From: Cyanobacteriota bacterium
Lineage (GTDB): Bacteria; Cyanobacteriota; Cyanobacteriia; Leptolyngbyales; Leptolyngbyaceae
DNA: 41,872 nt
Reading direction: 5' to 3'
Assembly: GCA_026389365.1 (NCBI GenBank)
Contig: JAPLHZ010000180.1
Coordinates: 1 to 41,872, forward strand
A program made the translations under genes and the position numbers. A model generated the notes under the pieces. That model worked only from the letters and a program-made list of their open reading frames with translations. It did not search any database and was not told the DNA's origin. The stretch's first letter is position 1. Every line of letters begins with the position of its first letter. Below are positions 24,755 through 33,492 of this stretch, piece by piece.

Positions 24755-25369
24755 TTAGGGCACAGGAGGAGTTGGGGTTGCTGCTGGAGTGGGATCTGGA
24801 GTGGGAGGCGCGAATGGATTGGCTGGCACCGTCGCCTCTGGAGATGGGGGTGGGGTGGGGGTGGCCATTTTTCTAGTTCTCAGAGACGGCTTACTCGTAG
24901 ACAAGGGCAATAGTTTAATCGGTTGGGGGATGGAAGGAAGAAACGGCTGAGCGGGAGCTGTTCCTCCTAGGAGATCCTGCGTTGAAGCATAGCCGAAGCC
25001 CAGTAACGTCTGAGACATCCGGTAATAAGTCGCCCAAACTCGTGGATCGGGACGGCTTTGCCATTGCGATCGGCTGACTTCGACACTCATAACGGGCGCT
25101 TCCATTCCTTGATGTTGACCGATGATAAAAATAAACATCGAACTCATGACCACATCCCGATCGAAGCCTCGTTGAAGCGCGGCCCGCAGTACCAGTTCCG
25201 ATCGCCTCAAAAATGCCCCATAGGATTCATTTTTGAGGCGTTCAACCCGAATTTCTTGGCGGGCAATGTAGGCGTGGGCGCTTTGGGGGCTAGGCAAAAG
25301 ATTGACAACAGCAATCAAACCCAAGGCTGCACACAAGAGAAACGAGCGAGTACTTAATCGCGTATTCAT
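24755..25369 (-). CDS. Secreted protein with Pro/Thr-rich tail, function unknown
   Basis: The frame is open from 25459, but ATG 25369 gives a typical signal peptide: MNTRLSTRSF, a hydrophobic core LLCAALGLIAVVNLL and cleavage after QSAHA. The mature part has one compact domain (RVERLKNESYGAFLRRSELV, then AALQRGFDRDVVMSSMFIFI, VEVSRSQWQSRPDPRVWATY) and ends in some 75 residues rich in Pro, Thr and Ala. It is probably a periplasmic or surface protein that recurs in cyanobacteria; I know no function. It ends 2 bp before the next gene, towards nadK. Confidence 0.7.
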   Translation of the reverse strand: MNTRLSTRSFLLCAALGLIAVVNLLPSPQSAHAYIARQEIRVERLKNESYGAFLRRSELVLRAALQRGFDRDVVMSSMFIFIIGQHQGMEAPVMSVEVSRSQWQSRPDPRVWATYYRMSQTLLGFGYASTQDLLGGTAPAQPFLPSIPQPIKLLPLSTSKPSLRTRKMATPTPPPSPEATVPANPFAPPTPDPTPAATPTPPVP

Positions 25370-25510
25370 CAGCTTAGCCCCAGAAACCCAAAACAAGTGT
25401 CTATATTGTGCGTCATGTTTAGAAGATTGCGATCGAAAGAGCGATCGCAAAGTTGTCATTTGTCGATCGCTTCAAGTTCTGGATTATTTTGTAGAAAAAC
25501 CCATGCATAA

Positions 25511-26506
25511 CTAGGGTTGACGACAGACCTGGAATGCATTTTTGAAATCTTTTGGCCCCGTATAGCCTGAATTTTTAGCTAAATCAGCCAACGTTTGACG
25601 ACCTGCATAAAACTTCCCGCCAACTTCCCAACTCGGGAACCCAAAGGACTGTCCAGTTTGCTTTTCAGCTTCTGGCCGGATGCTAGCACAAGCTTTTGCG
25701 TCGGCATTTTTACCATCATCAGCGCATTCAACATAGTTAAATTCTTTCATGGCTTCTTTGCCAAAAAGCTGCTTCTGTTCACAACAATGGGGACACCAAT
25801 AAGCGCCATACATTTTTGCCCCTGTTTCCTTCAAGTGCTTAGCGAGTTGGGTTTCAGAATCACCCGAAGTGGTATCTACCAAAAAGAAGGTATTACCAGC
25901 CGCATTAGTAATCGCTCCGGTACTAGGAGCCACTGATGTCAGGCTTCCGCTTCCAGCAAACGTAACAACCAAAGTAGCAATTCCCACTAGGATTCCCTGA
26001 AATATTAGCGTCCCCTTATCATCCCAGTCCCGTCCCAGTAGCGTCATACCAAACATAATGGCAGCGAAGATGGCTGAGGCTAAGCAAAATGGACAGACTC
26101 CAGCGAGTCCCAGAGGTGCCACGAATTGCGAAAACATAATGTACATGAGCCAGCCGCTAAACAGAGCCATGCCCGTTGTACCTAGAAATAGCAGCATCCA
26201 GGTTTTGTCTTCTAAGCTGCGCTTGAGCGATCGGTTGCTGTCTTCATTCACAAAAAGAGGAGCGATCGCCAGCACAACAATCCCCGCGTAAGCCAACATC
26301 CCAAATAACGACAACGGCTGCCCAAAAAACACCGCATAGGGACTTGCCAACACACGGCAGCTTCCCGTTGCACAAGCCGTGTCCCCACCGAAAAACTTCA
26401 TGTAGGTCAAATAGGCAGTATTTAGGAAGCCTAGACCTGCAACTCCCCCAATAATGGGGCGTGCCCAAGTTTGAATCCAAGGCGTTGAACGGCGGCGACT
26501 GGTCAT
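25511..26506 (-). CDS. Vitamin K epoxide reductase-thioredoxin fusion (disulfide-forming enzyme)
   Basis: The 331-residue protein joins a VKOR membrane domain to a C-terminal thioredoxin-like domain. The VKOR part has the loop Cys pair CATGSC, LSLFGMLAYAG and the quinone-site CPFC (GVCPFCLASAIF), plus four to five helices. The last domain has the redox motif GAYWCPHCCEQKQLFG and the cis-Pro region FPSWEVGGKFY. It oxidises Cys pairs of exported or lumenal proteins and passes electrons to quinone; homologues in cyanobacteria and plastids (LTO1) support photosystem assembly. Start ATG at 26506. It is alone on its strand between tRNA-Phe and the secreted-protein gene. Confidence 0.95.
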   Translation of the reverse strand: MTSRRRSTPWIQTWARPIIGGVAGLGFLNTAYLTYMKFFGGDTACATGSCRVLASPYAVFFGQPLSLFGMLAYAGIVVLAIAPLFVNEDSNRSLKRSLEDKTWMLLFLGTTGMALFSGWLMYIMFSQFVAPLGLAGVCPFCLASAIFAAIMFGMTLLGRDWDDKGTLIFQGILVGIATLVVTFAGSGSLTSVAPSTGAITNAAGNTFFLVDTTSGDSETQLAKHLKETGAKMYGAYWCPHCCEQKQLFGKEAMKEFNYVECADDGKNADAKACASIRPEAEKQTGQSFGFPSWEVGGKFYAGRQTLADLAKNSGYTGPKDFKNAFQVCRQP

Positions 26507-26683
26507 ACTCTCTTCTACAGCAGAACTGATGTCTATTTTTACTTGTCTATTGTACTCACGGTTTTTGCCTTACGATCGTCTCCCCCCGTGAGAAACACGA
26601 TGATTTAAAAAAATTCAGAAAGAAGACTTGCCAACGTCCATAAGGTTTGCTAACTTAATTAAGCGCTCGCAAAGAGTTAGCAG

Positions 26684-26756
26684 GCCGGGATAGCTCAGTT
26701 GGTAGAGCAGTGGATTGAAAATCCACGTGTCCGGAGTTCAAATCTCCGTCCTGGCA
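26684..26756 (+). tRNA. tRNA-Phe (GAA)
   Basis: A 73-nt cloverleaf: acceptor GCCGGGA pairs with TCCTGGC (one G-T), the D arm is GCTCAGTTGGTAGAGC, and the anticodon stem TGGAT/ATCCA holds GAA. The T arm is CGGAG TTCAAAT CTCCG, followed by discriminator A. CCA is not encoded. Confidence 0.96.
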
Positions 26757-26902
26757 TAGGAATGAGAACTAAATAAGATCCAGAACTGGGATTCCCTTAA
26801 ACTCTTCCTAGAAGCCATAAGGGTTTCAAGAATTGTGGGTGTTATTAAATTCTCGTTCCATACGTTTTAAGTACTAAACAACATCGTTCGTTGGGAGGCC
26901 GT

Positions 26903-27166
26903 ATGACAAACGGCACACTCGATCCATTTTCTCGCAAACTTGTTAACAATGAAAATACAATTCCTTCAGATATTCATGAGGCACTAGTCTACGTTCACGA
27001 CACTGTGGAGTTCTGTCTTGCGTCTGCTAAGACCCATTTCGGGGAAGACGTATCTCCTGAGATCGTGTTAGGTATCTACGATCGCGTCGTTAAAAGAATC
27101 AATGACTACCGAGAGGGTGAGCGACAAATTGACGCAAAACTTGATGAACTTATAGAACCCATTTGA
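26903..27166 (+). CDS. Small acidic protein of unknown function, end altered by element insertion
   Basis: ATG 26903 is preceded by GGGAGG and gives an 87-residue protein (MTNGTLDPFSRKLVNNENTI, then EALVYVHDTVEFCLASAKTH). It is helical and acidic; no family recognised. A longer frame from TTG 26891 would start inside the ribosome-binding site, so it is rejected. The last codons (ATA GAA CCC ATT) and the TGA stop belong to the left terminal repeat of the element at 27151-27318. The original C-terminus was therefore replaced and may have been longer. No partner gene is adjacent. Confidence 0.7.
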   Translation: MTNGTLDPFSRKLVNNENTIPSDIHEALVYVHDTVEFCLASAKTHFGEDVSPEIVLGIYDRVVKRINDYREGERQIDAKLDELIEPI

Positions 27167-27318
27167 GATCTAATCCTAAAACCAGAAGCCTTGCAGCTAG
27201 CTGGTTTTCTTCATTTTCTGGCAGAAAGCGGTTTTGCTAGGTAGGCAGGCTCTACCACTGATCGCAGAGTAACGGCTTCCTTCAAAGCCAAGTATCACGG
27301 GAAAAGATATCAAATGGG
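27151..27318. mobile_element. MITE of the IS5-like family, copy 2 (right end lost)
   Basis: Reverse-oriented copy of 4130-4304. The left end, TATAGAACCCATTTGAGATC, is intact; the interior is nearly identical. Likeness stops after CAAATGGG at 27311-27318, so the terminal GTTCTATA is missing or mutated and the copy is probably immobile. The left end supplies the stop codon of the preceding gene. Confidence 0.82.
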
Positions 27319-27557
27319 GGAAAATTTGGCTTGTATAAGTGTAGTAATCAAGGCAAATAGCTATTAGAAAAAGGCGATCGCCGCAATTGCAGAACGATCG
27401 CTTTTCTTGTGTCTAAACGGTAAAGTAGCTACTACAGTTTTCTGACTACCTTCAGTTGAACGATCGATCGCTCTGCGATTATGGTTTTGGTAGCAAGTCG
27501 GTCCGACGAAATTTGACCTTTGGTCTGTTCTACAACATAGTTTCGGATTATCACATG
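27319..27557. other. Intergenic stretch without gene; HIP1-rich hairpin
   Basis: No credible gene. AAAAGGCGATCG at 27370-27381 pairs with CGATCGCTTTT further right, with one unpaired G, and is followed by CTTG; it may work as a weak terminator. The 65-codon minus-strand frame here lacks any protein-like feature. Confidence 0.45.
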
Positions 27558-27608
27558 ACAAAATCCCCCGATCGTGCCTTAACCGGGTTTACGATCGGGG
27601 GATTTTGT
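27558..27608. terminator. Long perfect hairpin, probable bidirectional terminator
   Basis: ACAAAATCCCCCGATCGT is followed after 15 bases by its perfect complement ACGATCGGGGGATTTTGT, an 18 bp stem with T-runs on both strands. It is shortly upstream of the pentapeptide-repeat gene and could isolate it from transcription coming from the left. Confidence 0.65.
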
Positions 27609-27675
27609 ATGGAGGCAGATAAAGCTCTACACTGAGGGAATCTAATGTTTTCTTCCCAATATTGAACGGAGTGTC

Positions 27676-28215
27676 ATGGCTGTCGATCGTCATTTTTGGT
27701 CTAGTTGGCTATCTCGGGTAATTGCCCTTGCGATTGTAGTCGGGCTTAGTTTGGGAGGATTTTCGGGGAGCGCTCAAGCTGCTGCATCTGCTGCTGCCAG
27801 TGGAAACCCATTAGCCGAAGAAGGGGGAACCTTGGCCGGACGAGACATGTCCGGGGCACAGTTACCGACAGAGGAATTCGCTAACGTTGATCTCAATCGT
27901 ACGAATTTGAGTAACGCAAATCTGATTGGCACCGTCTTTAGCACCTCGACCCTAACCGGAACTATTTTTCGAGGCGCTAATCTGACCCAGACCATCATGG
28001 ATCAAGTCAGGCTGTTGGATGTCGATTTTAGTGATGCCATTTTGGAAGATGCCATGATGTTACGTACTGAGTTCCGAAATGTAAAAATTGAAGGTGCAGA
28101 TTTTTCTGGTGCGATTCTGAATGCATTTCAGGTCAAGCAACTTTGCGTGTTTGCCAGTGGTACTAACTCTAAAACAGGGGTTGATACAAGAGAGTCTCTT
28201 GGTTGTCGAGAGTAA
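27676..28215 (+). CDS. Exported pentapeptide-repeat protein
   Basis: The 179-residue protein has a signal peptide (hydrophobic core VIALAIVVGLSLGGF, cleavage likely after GSAQA). A run of A(D/N)LXX-type pentapeptides follows: FANVDLNRTNLSNANLIGTV, then IFRGANLTQTIM, VDFSDAILEDAM and IEGADFSGAILNA, which should form a short right-handed quadrilateral beta-helix. A Cys pair near the end (QLCVF and SLGCRE) may form a disulfide. Such proteins are abundant in the thylakoid lumen or periplasm of cyanobacteria; the role is unknown. ATG 27676 follows GGAGTG. It is convergent with guaA and shares a terminator with it. Confidence 0.85.
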   Translation: MAVDRHFWSSWLSRVIALAIVVGLSLGGFSGSAQAAASAAASGNPLAEEGGTLAGRDMSGAQLPTEEFANVDLNRTNLSNANLIGTVFSTSTLTGTIFRGANLTQTIMDQVRLLDVDFSDAILEDAMMLRTEFRNVKIEGADFSGAILNAFQVKQLCVFASGTNSKTGVDTRESLGCRE

Positions 28216-28230
28216 ACGACAGCCTAAATA

Positions 28231-28265
28231 AAAAAGCGGAGAACTTTAAAAATTCTCCGCTTTTT
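28231..28265. terminator. Bidirectional Rho-independent terminator
   Basis: AAAAAGCGGAGAA and TTCTCCGCTTTTT form a perfect 13 bp stem around CTTTAAAAA, with T-runs on both strands. It ends the pentapeptide-repeat gene (+) and guaA (-). Confidence 0.9.
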
Positions 28266-28292
28266 CAGCATCTATCAATTATTGTTCAAGAC

Positions 28293-29933
28293 TCATTCCC
28301 ATTCTATTGTCCCTGGTGGCTTAGACGTAATGTCATAAACTACGCGGTTTACCCCTTTTACTTCATTAACAATACGGGTCGATATTGTTTCAAGTAGATC
28401 ATAGGGAACTCTCGCCCAATCTGCCGTCATCCCATCTTCGCTTTTCACCATCCGAAGCACGATCGGGAACGCATAGGTGCGCTTATCTCCCATCACTCCA
28501 ACACTTCGCACAGGTAATAAGACCGCAAATGCCTGCCAAATCTCATTATAAAGACCTGCTTTGTTAACCTCTTGACGAACAATTAAGTCCGCATCCCGGA
28601 GAATATCAAGCTTTTCTTCAGTAATCTCACCCAAAATTCGGATCGCTAATCCAGGGCCGGGGAAAGGTTGACGCTTAACAATTTCATCCGGTAAACCCAG
28701 AATTTGGCCCACTTTTCGGACTTCATCTTTAAATAGCTTACGAAGAGGCTCGATCAGCTTAAATTGCAGATCCTTGGGCAACCCGCCGACATTGTGGTGA
28801 CTTTTGATCTTGACCGCAACCCGTTCACCGGTCGCAGGATCCGCATTTGTGTCTGCCGACTCAATCACATCAGGATAAAGAGTTCCTTGAGCTAAGTAGT
28901 CAAATGGACCTAGGCGTTTTGATTCTGCCTCGAAGACGCGGATAAATTCGTGGCCAATTTTTTTGCGTTTTTCTTCGGGATCAGTGATTCCTTTGACAAC
29001 GCCTAGAAAACGATCGCGGGCTTGAACATGAACCACAGGAATGTGGAACTGTTCGTCAAAAAGCTTAACTAAGCGCTCCGGCTCACCTTTACGCATAAAG
29101 CCTTGGTCAATGAACATGCAGGTCAGCTTATCGCCGATCGCCCGATGCAATAAGAACGCCAACGTCGAAGAATCAACCCCGCCGGATAATGCCAGAAGGA
29201 CTTGCTTCTCACCGACTCGTTCCTTCACCTCGCGAATGGCCTGCTCCACAAACGCTTCCGTCGTCCAAGTTGGCTTACATCCACAAACTTGATAGACAAA
29301 ATTACGAATTAGGATCTGGCCGCTTTGGGAATGGACTACTTCCGGATGAAACTGTACCCCGTAGAAGTTTCGGGTCCTGTCCGCGATCGCAGCACAAGGT
29401 GTATTTTCGGTATGGGCCAGTAGCTCAAAACCATCTGGCATTTTCACGACCGAATCGCCATGACTCATCCACATGACAGAGCTATCAGGCACAGCATCAA
29501 GCAATTTAGATGTGCTATCAACCAGAAGATTTGCTTTTCCATACTCACCCCGTTCGGCACGCTCAACTAAGCCACCCAACTGCTGAACCATGAGTTGCAT
29601 CCCGTAACAAACCCCGATCACTGGAATCCCTAGATTCCATATTTCAGGATCACAAAGGGGCGCACGATCGTCGTAGACCGAACTAGGACCACCCGAAAGA
29701 ATAATACCCTTAGGATTAAGTTCGCGAAGTTGAGCAGCGGTTGTTCGGTAGGAGAGAACTTCAGAATACACTTCCGTTTCTCGGATTCGACGTGCAATCA
29801 GCTCAGAATACTGAGACCCAAAATCTAAAATCGCAATCATCTGGCGATCGAGTGAACCGAAATCTGAGGAATTAATATTGTCCTGTTCTTTCGGCTGAGC
29901 CGAAAGGACTGAGGAATCAACGGGAGGGGTCAC
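28293..29933 (-). CDS. guaA: GMP synthase (glutamine-hydrolysing)
   Basis: The 546-residue enzyme converts XMP to GMP. The N-terminal class I amidotransferase domain has [29 protein letters not shown], the nucleophile GVCYGMQLM and QFHPEVVHS. The ATP-pyrophosphatase domain has [16 protein letters not shown] (PP-loop), and the dimerisation domain ends KPPGTIEWE. The frame starts at GTG 29933, giving a 31-residue extension before MIAILDFG (ATG 29840); either start is possible. The terminator at 28231-28265 lies downstream. Confidence 0.96.
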   Translation of the reverse strand: MTPPVDSSVLSAQPKEQDNINSSDFGSLDRQMIAILDFGSQYSELIARRIRETEVYSEVLSYRTTAAQLRELNPKGIILSGGPSSVYDDRAPLCDPEIWNLGIPVIGVCYGMQLMVQQLGGLVERAERGEYGKANLLVDSTSKLLDAVPDSSVMWMSHGDSVVKMPDGFELLAHTENTPCAAIADRTRNFYGVQFHPEVVHSQSGQILIRNFVYQVCGCKPTWTTEAFVEQAIREVKERVGEKQVLLALSGGVDSSTLAFLLHRAIGDKLTCMFIDQGFMRKGEPERLVKLFDEQFHIPVVHVQARDRFLGVVKGITDPEEKRKKIGHEFIRVFEAESKRLGPFDYLAQGTLYPDVIESADTNADPATGERVAVKIKSHHNVGGLPKDLQFKLIEPLRKLFKDEVRKVGQILGLPDEIVKRQPFPGPGLAIRILGEITEEKLDILRDADLIVRQEVNKAGLYNEIWQAFAVLLPVRSVGVMGDKRTYAFPIVLRMVKSEDGMTADWARVPYDLLETISTRIVNEVKGVNRVVYDITSKPPGTIEWE

Positions 29934-30451
29934 GCTTGTTTTCCTATCTTTAGTGATGAGGGAGGACTATCTCAACATATACGTTGAATGTAAATTTTGA
30001 TGGGTATAAATTAAAAGCTGCAACCCCCTTGAAGCGATCGCAAAAGTGAAAAAAATTAATATCTATAGGTTTTAAAGTTTAGTCATCTTATGTCAATTCG
30101 TAAAGTAAGCTCAATCCAAAACTAGGGTTAGATCAAATTTTATTAATATTTTGTGTCAAATTAGCACAGGTAGTCCCTTCCTCTGTGCAAGTTATATTCC
30201 GGCCAACTTCTTAGCAATTTGGCTTAAAACAAAAAATGTTGGATATCAAGACTTTGTGAATTTTAAATATCCCCCTCGTCACGATTTTTTGATTTGTTTA
30301 AGCTTAGGCTTATCCATGAATCTTAAACTTAAACCCGATCGGACTATTTTATAGATTCGCTAATTTAATAATTAACACCCCTACATCCTCTGATTTTCGA
30401 GTCTATCCTGTTGGTCCCTAAGGCTATGTTCTCGTCTAAATTAAGGTATCT
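29934..30451. other. Intergenic stretch of 518 bp between guaA and a STAS gene
   Basis: AT-rich and without a credible gene. One 67-codon + frame (30151-30354) has neither ribosome-binding site nor family features. The stretch must hold the promoters of two divergent genes, but I see no confident -35/-10 pair. Confidence 0.5.
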
Positions 30452-30832
30452 ATGCTCATTTCTCAGGAACCTATCACGCCTAATACTATAATTTTGCAAC
30501 CAGAGAGCCTTGATGGATCCTCTGGACGAATTTTTCAGCAAGCTCTAGAACAAGCTTTGACCCAGGCCAGTGGAGTGATTGTTGATTTACTCTGGGTTGA
30601 AACAATCGATAGTGAGGGGCTTAATTTGTTGGCTCAATCTATGGTTCGATCGCGGGATTCTGGCAAAGACATTACCTTTCTCGGACTGGAATATGATGAC
30701 AATCTCGAAGTAGAGCATCGAGTTAAGTCTTCATCACCTAATACAACCTTAGGGCATGGAATTTTTGCGCCAGATTTTGAAGCGTTTCTCGATCGTCATC
30801 GTGATTTAAAAGCCTCTGAAGCCTTGATTTAA
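30452..30832 (+). CDS. STAS-domain protein (anti-sigma factor antagonist-like)
   Basis: The 126-residue protein is a single STAS domain: SGVIVDLLWVETIDSEGLNL, LAQSMVRSRDSGKDITFLGL. The Ser in IDSEG is where anti-sigma antagonists are phosphorylated. In cyanobacteria such small proteins take part in partner-switching with Ser/Thr kinases or in response to nutrient and light state. The C-terminal tail (FAPDFEAFLDRHRDL) is short. The TAA stop overlaps by four bases (TTAA) the stop of the convergent O-methyltransferase gene. Confidence 0.82.
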   Translation: MLISQEPITPNTIILQPESLDGSSGRIFQQALEQALTQASGVIVDLLWVETIDSEGLNLLAQSMVRSRDSGKDITFLGLEYDDNLEVEHRVKSSSPNTTLGHGIFAPDFEAFLDRHRDLKASEALI

Positions 30833-31494
30833 GATTTCTTCAAGGCGAGCGTAATACCGTCACCCAAGGGAAGAAGGCTGACTTGCACCCGATCGTCTTG
30901 GGCTACTTTCTCATTAAAAATCCGCATTGTCTGAACAATTTTATCCGTGGATTGGGGATCCGCAATTCGTCCAGACCACAAAACATTGTCAATAGCCATC
31001 AGTCCACCGGGACGCAATAATTTAAGCGCACGATCGTAATAATTGCAATAATTGGCCTTATCAGCATCGACAAAAGCAAAATCAAAGGTCTCCGCTTGTC
31101 CGGATTGGAGGAGTGAATCTAACGTCTCTAGAGCGGGCGCTATGTGGAGATCGATTTTGCTTTGAACGCCAGCCTGCCGCCAATAACGCTTCGCTATTGC
31201 AGTGTATTCCTCACTAATATCACAGGCCACCAGAACCCCATCCGTCGGCAAGGCCAGGGCAATCGTTAGTGAGCTATATCCGGTAAATACGCCAATTTCC
31301 AACACGCGCCGTGCAGACATCAAGCGAATTAGGAGTGCAATTAATTGCCCCTGATCAGGAGAAATTTGCATTCGGGCTTGTTTATGATGTTCGGTTTCCT
31401 GTCGGAGTTCCGCTAAGATAGGCAACTCTTTTAAAGAATTGTCCAAAATGTAGTCATGTAGCTGATCTGGAAGTCCAAGGGTATTTTTGAACAT
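30829..31494 (-). CDS. O-methyltransferase, class I (catechol/caffeoyl-CoA type)
   Basis: The 221-residue protein has the SAM-binding motif VLEIGVFTGYSSLTIALAL, then VACDISEEY, the metal-binding/catalytic FAFVDADKANYCNYYD and LRPGGLMAIDNVLWSGRIAD. These are the marks of the Mg-dependent family that methylates catechol-like hydroxyls; in cyanobacteria a SynOMT-like enzyme of this group accepts phenolics. The physiological substrate is unknown. Start ATG at 31494. Downstream it meets the STAS gene tail to tail with overlapping stops; upstream 89 bp separate it from map on the same strand. Confidence 0.9.
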   Translation of the reverse strand: MFKNTLGLPDQLHDYILDNSLKELPILAELRQETEHHKQARMQISPDQGQLIALLIRLMSARRVLEIGVFTGYSSLTIALALPTDGVLVACDISEEYTAIAKRYWRQAGVQSKIDLHIAPALETLDSLLQSGQAETFDFAFVDADKANYCNYYDRALKLLRPGGLMAIDNVLWSGRIADPQSTDKIVQTMRIFNEKVAQDDRVQVSLLPLGDGITLALKKS

Positions 31495-31583
31495 TATCGT
31501 CGTAAAAAAGGCTGTTTTAAAAAGAGTGTATGGACTAAGGCAAGGGTTGAGGATCAGGGAAACAAGTTAATTCTCACGCTAGT

Positions 31584-32399
31584 TTAAATGAGAGAGCGAT
31601 CGGTCAAAATTTCCGATCCCGTCTCCGTCACTAGGACCGTGTGTTCAAACTGAGCCGATAATTTTGTATCCATCGTCACCACCGTCCAGCGATCGGCCAA
31701 GATTCGTGTTGCATTGGATCCTGCATTCACAATAGGCTCGATCGCCAAGGTCATGCCCGCCTTCAATTTCACATTAGGAATTTCATTGGTTCGGAAATTA
31801 AAGACATGTGGCTCCTCATGAAGATTCCGTCCTACTCCATGGCCCGTATATTCCTCGACAACACTATAACCATTTTCTTCCACGTAGGTCTGTACCGCGA
31901 TCGCCATGTCCAATAGATAGGCTCCAGCGCGGACCTGTTCGATCGACTTATATAGAGCTTGTTCGGCAACTTTGATTAAATGAGCGGTTTTGGCGGGAGC
32001 GTCACCACCTACGACAACGGTGATACAGGAGTCGCCATGAAATCCTTGAAAGTAAGCACCAGTATCTAATTTCAGGACATCTCCCGATCGTAAAATTTTC
32101 TTCCGGCTCGGAATACCATGCACCACCTCATGATTAACAGAGGTACAGAGGGATGCCGGAAATCCGTGATAGCCCTTAAAACTTGGCGTTGCACCAAACC
32201 CCCGAATCCGTTTTTCAGCGAACGCATCCAAATCAGCCGTGGTCATTCCCGGCTCAACCAATTGCCCAACCTCCTTCAGCACCGTTGCGACAATCCGACA
32301 AGACTGACGCATGATGGCGATTTCATCAGAGGTTTTGACCATCCCACCTCGGCGCTTACGGAGCAGGGGCGCGGGAAGAAGATTGCTGAAAATGTTCAT
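31584..32399 (-). CDS. map: Methionine aminopeptidase, type I
   Basis: The enzyme removes the initiator Met. Metal ligands are visible: Asp in [20 protein letters not shown] (both Asp), His in [17 protein letters not shown], Glu in LAIEPIVN and Glu in [15 protein letters not shown]. The open frame extends to 32489, but ATG 32399 gives [36 protein letters not shown], matching the type I family (271 residues). The 30 upstream residues lack conservation features. Confidence 0.94.
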   Translation of the reverse strand: MNIFSNLLPAPLLRKRRGGMVKTSDEIAIMRQSCRIVATVLKEVGQLVEPGMTTADLDAFAEKRIRGFGATPSFKGYHGFPASLCTSVNHEVVHGIPSRKKILRSGDVLKLDTGAYFQGFHGDSCITVVVGGDAPAKTAHLIKVAEQALYKSIEQVRAGAYLLDMAIAVQTYVEENGYSVVEEYTGHGVGRNLHEEPHVFNFRTNEIPNVKLKAGMTLAIEPIVNAGSNATRILADRWTVVTMDTKLSAQFEHTVLVTETGSEILTDRSLI

Positions 32400-32589
32400 G
32401 GAGGTCGTGCAACTTACAAGATGTGGACTGGAATTGAGCCTTATTCTAAACTTAGCCTGAATTGGAAGAAGTTGACGATATAAAGACACGATCGATCATT
32501 CTAGGATTTACCAAATTAATTTAAAAATAGATAGACTATTTCCACTTTATACGCTACATTTAGCAATTGTGAGTTTTTGGCCTCCCTCT

Positions 32590-32952
32590 ATGAAAGCGCA
32601 GGAAATCATCCGCTCAATTGAAGCGGAACAAATGAAGAGTGATCTTCCCGTTGTTCATGTGGGCGACACCGTGCGTGTCGGCGTGAAGATTCGCGAAGGA
32701 GAAAAAGAACGGACTCAGCCCTATGAAGGCGTTGTCATTGCTAAGCGCAGTGCTGGTGTTACTCAGAACATTACTGTTCGCCGAGTATTCCAGAATGTCG
32801 GCGTTGAGCGGGTGTTCTTAATTCACTCTCCTCGAATTGAAAGTGTTACAGTTCTGCGTCGCGGTAAAGTCCGTCGGGCGAAATTGTTCTACTTACGTCA
32901 ACGCACCGGTAAGTCTGCTCGCTTGAAGCAGCGTTTCGATCGAGAGATTTAA
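32590..32952 (+). CDS. rplS: 50S ribosomal protein L19
   Basis: L19 sits at the 30S-50S interface. From ATG 32590 the 120-residue protein reads [20 protein letters not shown], then [32 protein letters not shown] and [19 protein letters not shown], all typical. The longer frame from 32569 would start at a TTG-type codon without support. It lies upstream of tRNA-Trp and the secE cluster, an arrangement frequent in cyanobacteria. Confidence 0.96.
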   Translation: MKAQEIIRSIEAEQMKSDLPVVHVGDTVRVGVKIREGEKERTQPYEGVVIAKRSAGVTQNITVRRVFQNVGVERVFLIHSPRIESVTVLRRGKVRRAKLFYLRQRTGKSARLKQRFDREI

Positions 32953-32967
32953 TCTCAGATCTCGCTA

Positions 32968-33009
32968 GGTTTTGTCTTTAAGAAACTCTGTTACACTAAA
33001 GACAAAACC
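32968..33009 (+). terminator. Hairpin after rplS, possible terminator
   Basis: GGTTTTGTCTTT and AAAGACAAAACC form a perfect 12 bp stem with an 18-base loop. The trailing T-run is missing (GGGTTATAATG follows). TATAAT at 33014-33019 could be the -10 box for tRNA-Trp, starting 18 bases later. Confidence 0.6.
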
Positions 33010-33036
33010 GGGTTATAATGAAGCAGTTCATAACAT

Positions 33037-33109
33037 GCGTCCTTAGTTCAGTTGGTAGAACGCAGGTCTCCAAAACCTGATGTCGAGGGTTCAAGTCCTT
33101 CAGGGCGCG
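33037..33109 (+). tRNA. tRNA-Trp (CCA)
   Basis: A 73-nt cloverleaf: acceptor GCGTCCT/AGGGCGC (one T-G pair), anticodon stem CAGGT/ACCTG with loop CT-CCA-AA, T arm with GGTTCAAGTCC, discriminator G. CCA tail not encoded. It stands before secE, as in many bacteria. Confidence 0.96.
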
Positions 33110-33234
33110 TTGAATTGCTTCATTTAAGCTCCTAAAGATAGGTATAGTCTCCTGGTTACAGGGTTAGGCTGTACCTATCTTTTCTGAAAGGGGTTAGAGA
33201 TTGATCGACTGTAGAATTAGAATGGTGACTACCA

Positions 33235-33492
33235 ATGGCAGACGAAGAGACCTCCCGTTCAGAACCGGATACGATCGCTATCAAAGGGAAGGATCCCGTT
33301 AAGGCATCGTTGAATCCAAATGTATTTTTTCAAGAAACAAAAAAAGAGCTTAGTCAGGTCAGTTGGCCCAGTCGTCAGCAGTTGATTAGTGAGTCGATCG
33401 CGGTGATTGCGATGGTTGCACTGTCTGCAACGCTGGTCTACTTTCTGGATCAATTGTTTGCATGGGCACAAACGCAGGTATTCCCCTCATGA
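33235..33492 (+). CDS. secE: Preprotein translocase subunit SecE
   Basis: The 85-residue, single-span subunit holds SecY in the membrane. It has the family motif FFQETKKELSQVSWPSRQQL followed by the helix SIAVIAMVALSATLVYFLDQLF. The polar first 28 residues are variable in cyanobacteria. The TGA stop overlaps the ATG of nusG (ATGA), so the two are translationally coupled. Confidence 0.95.
   Translation: MADEETSRSEPDTIAIKGKDPVKASLNPNVFFQETKKELSQVSWPSRQQLISESIAVIAMVALSATLVYFLDQLFAWAQTQVFPS

Noticed and set aside
27364-27561. 65-codon minus frame between the MITE and the pentapeptide gene
   Set aside because: Made mostly of HIP1-rich repeats and the hairpin; no start signal and no homologous features.
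30151-30354. 67-codon + frame in the guaA-STAS gap
   Set aside because: AT-rich, no ribosome-binding site, no domain; treated as non-coding.
33014-33019. TATAAT as a confident promoter of tRNA-Trp
   Set aside because: The -10 match is good but no convincing -35 exists, and it sits at the foot of the rplS hairpin; kept only as a remark.
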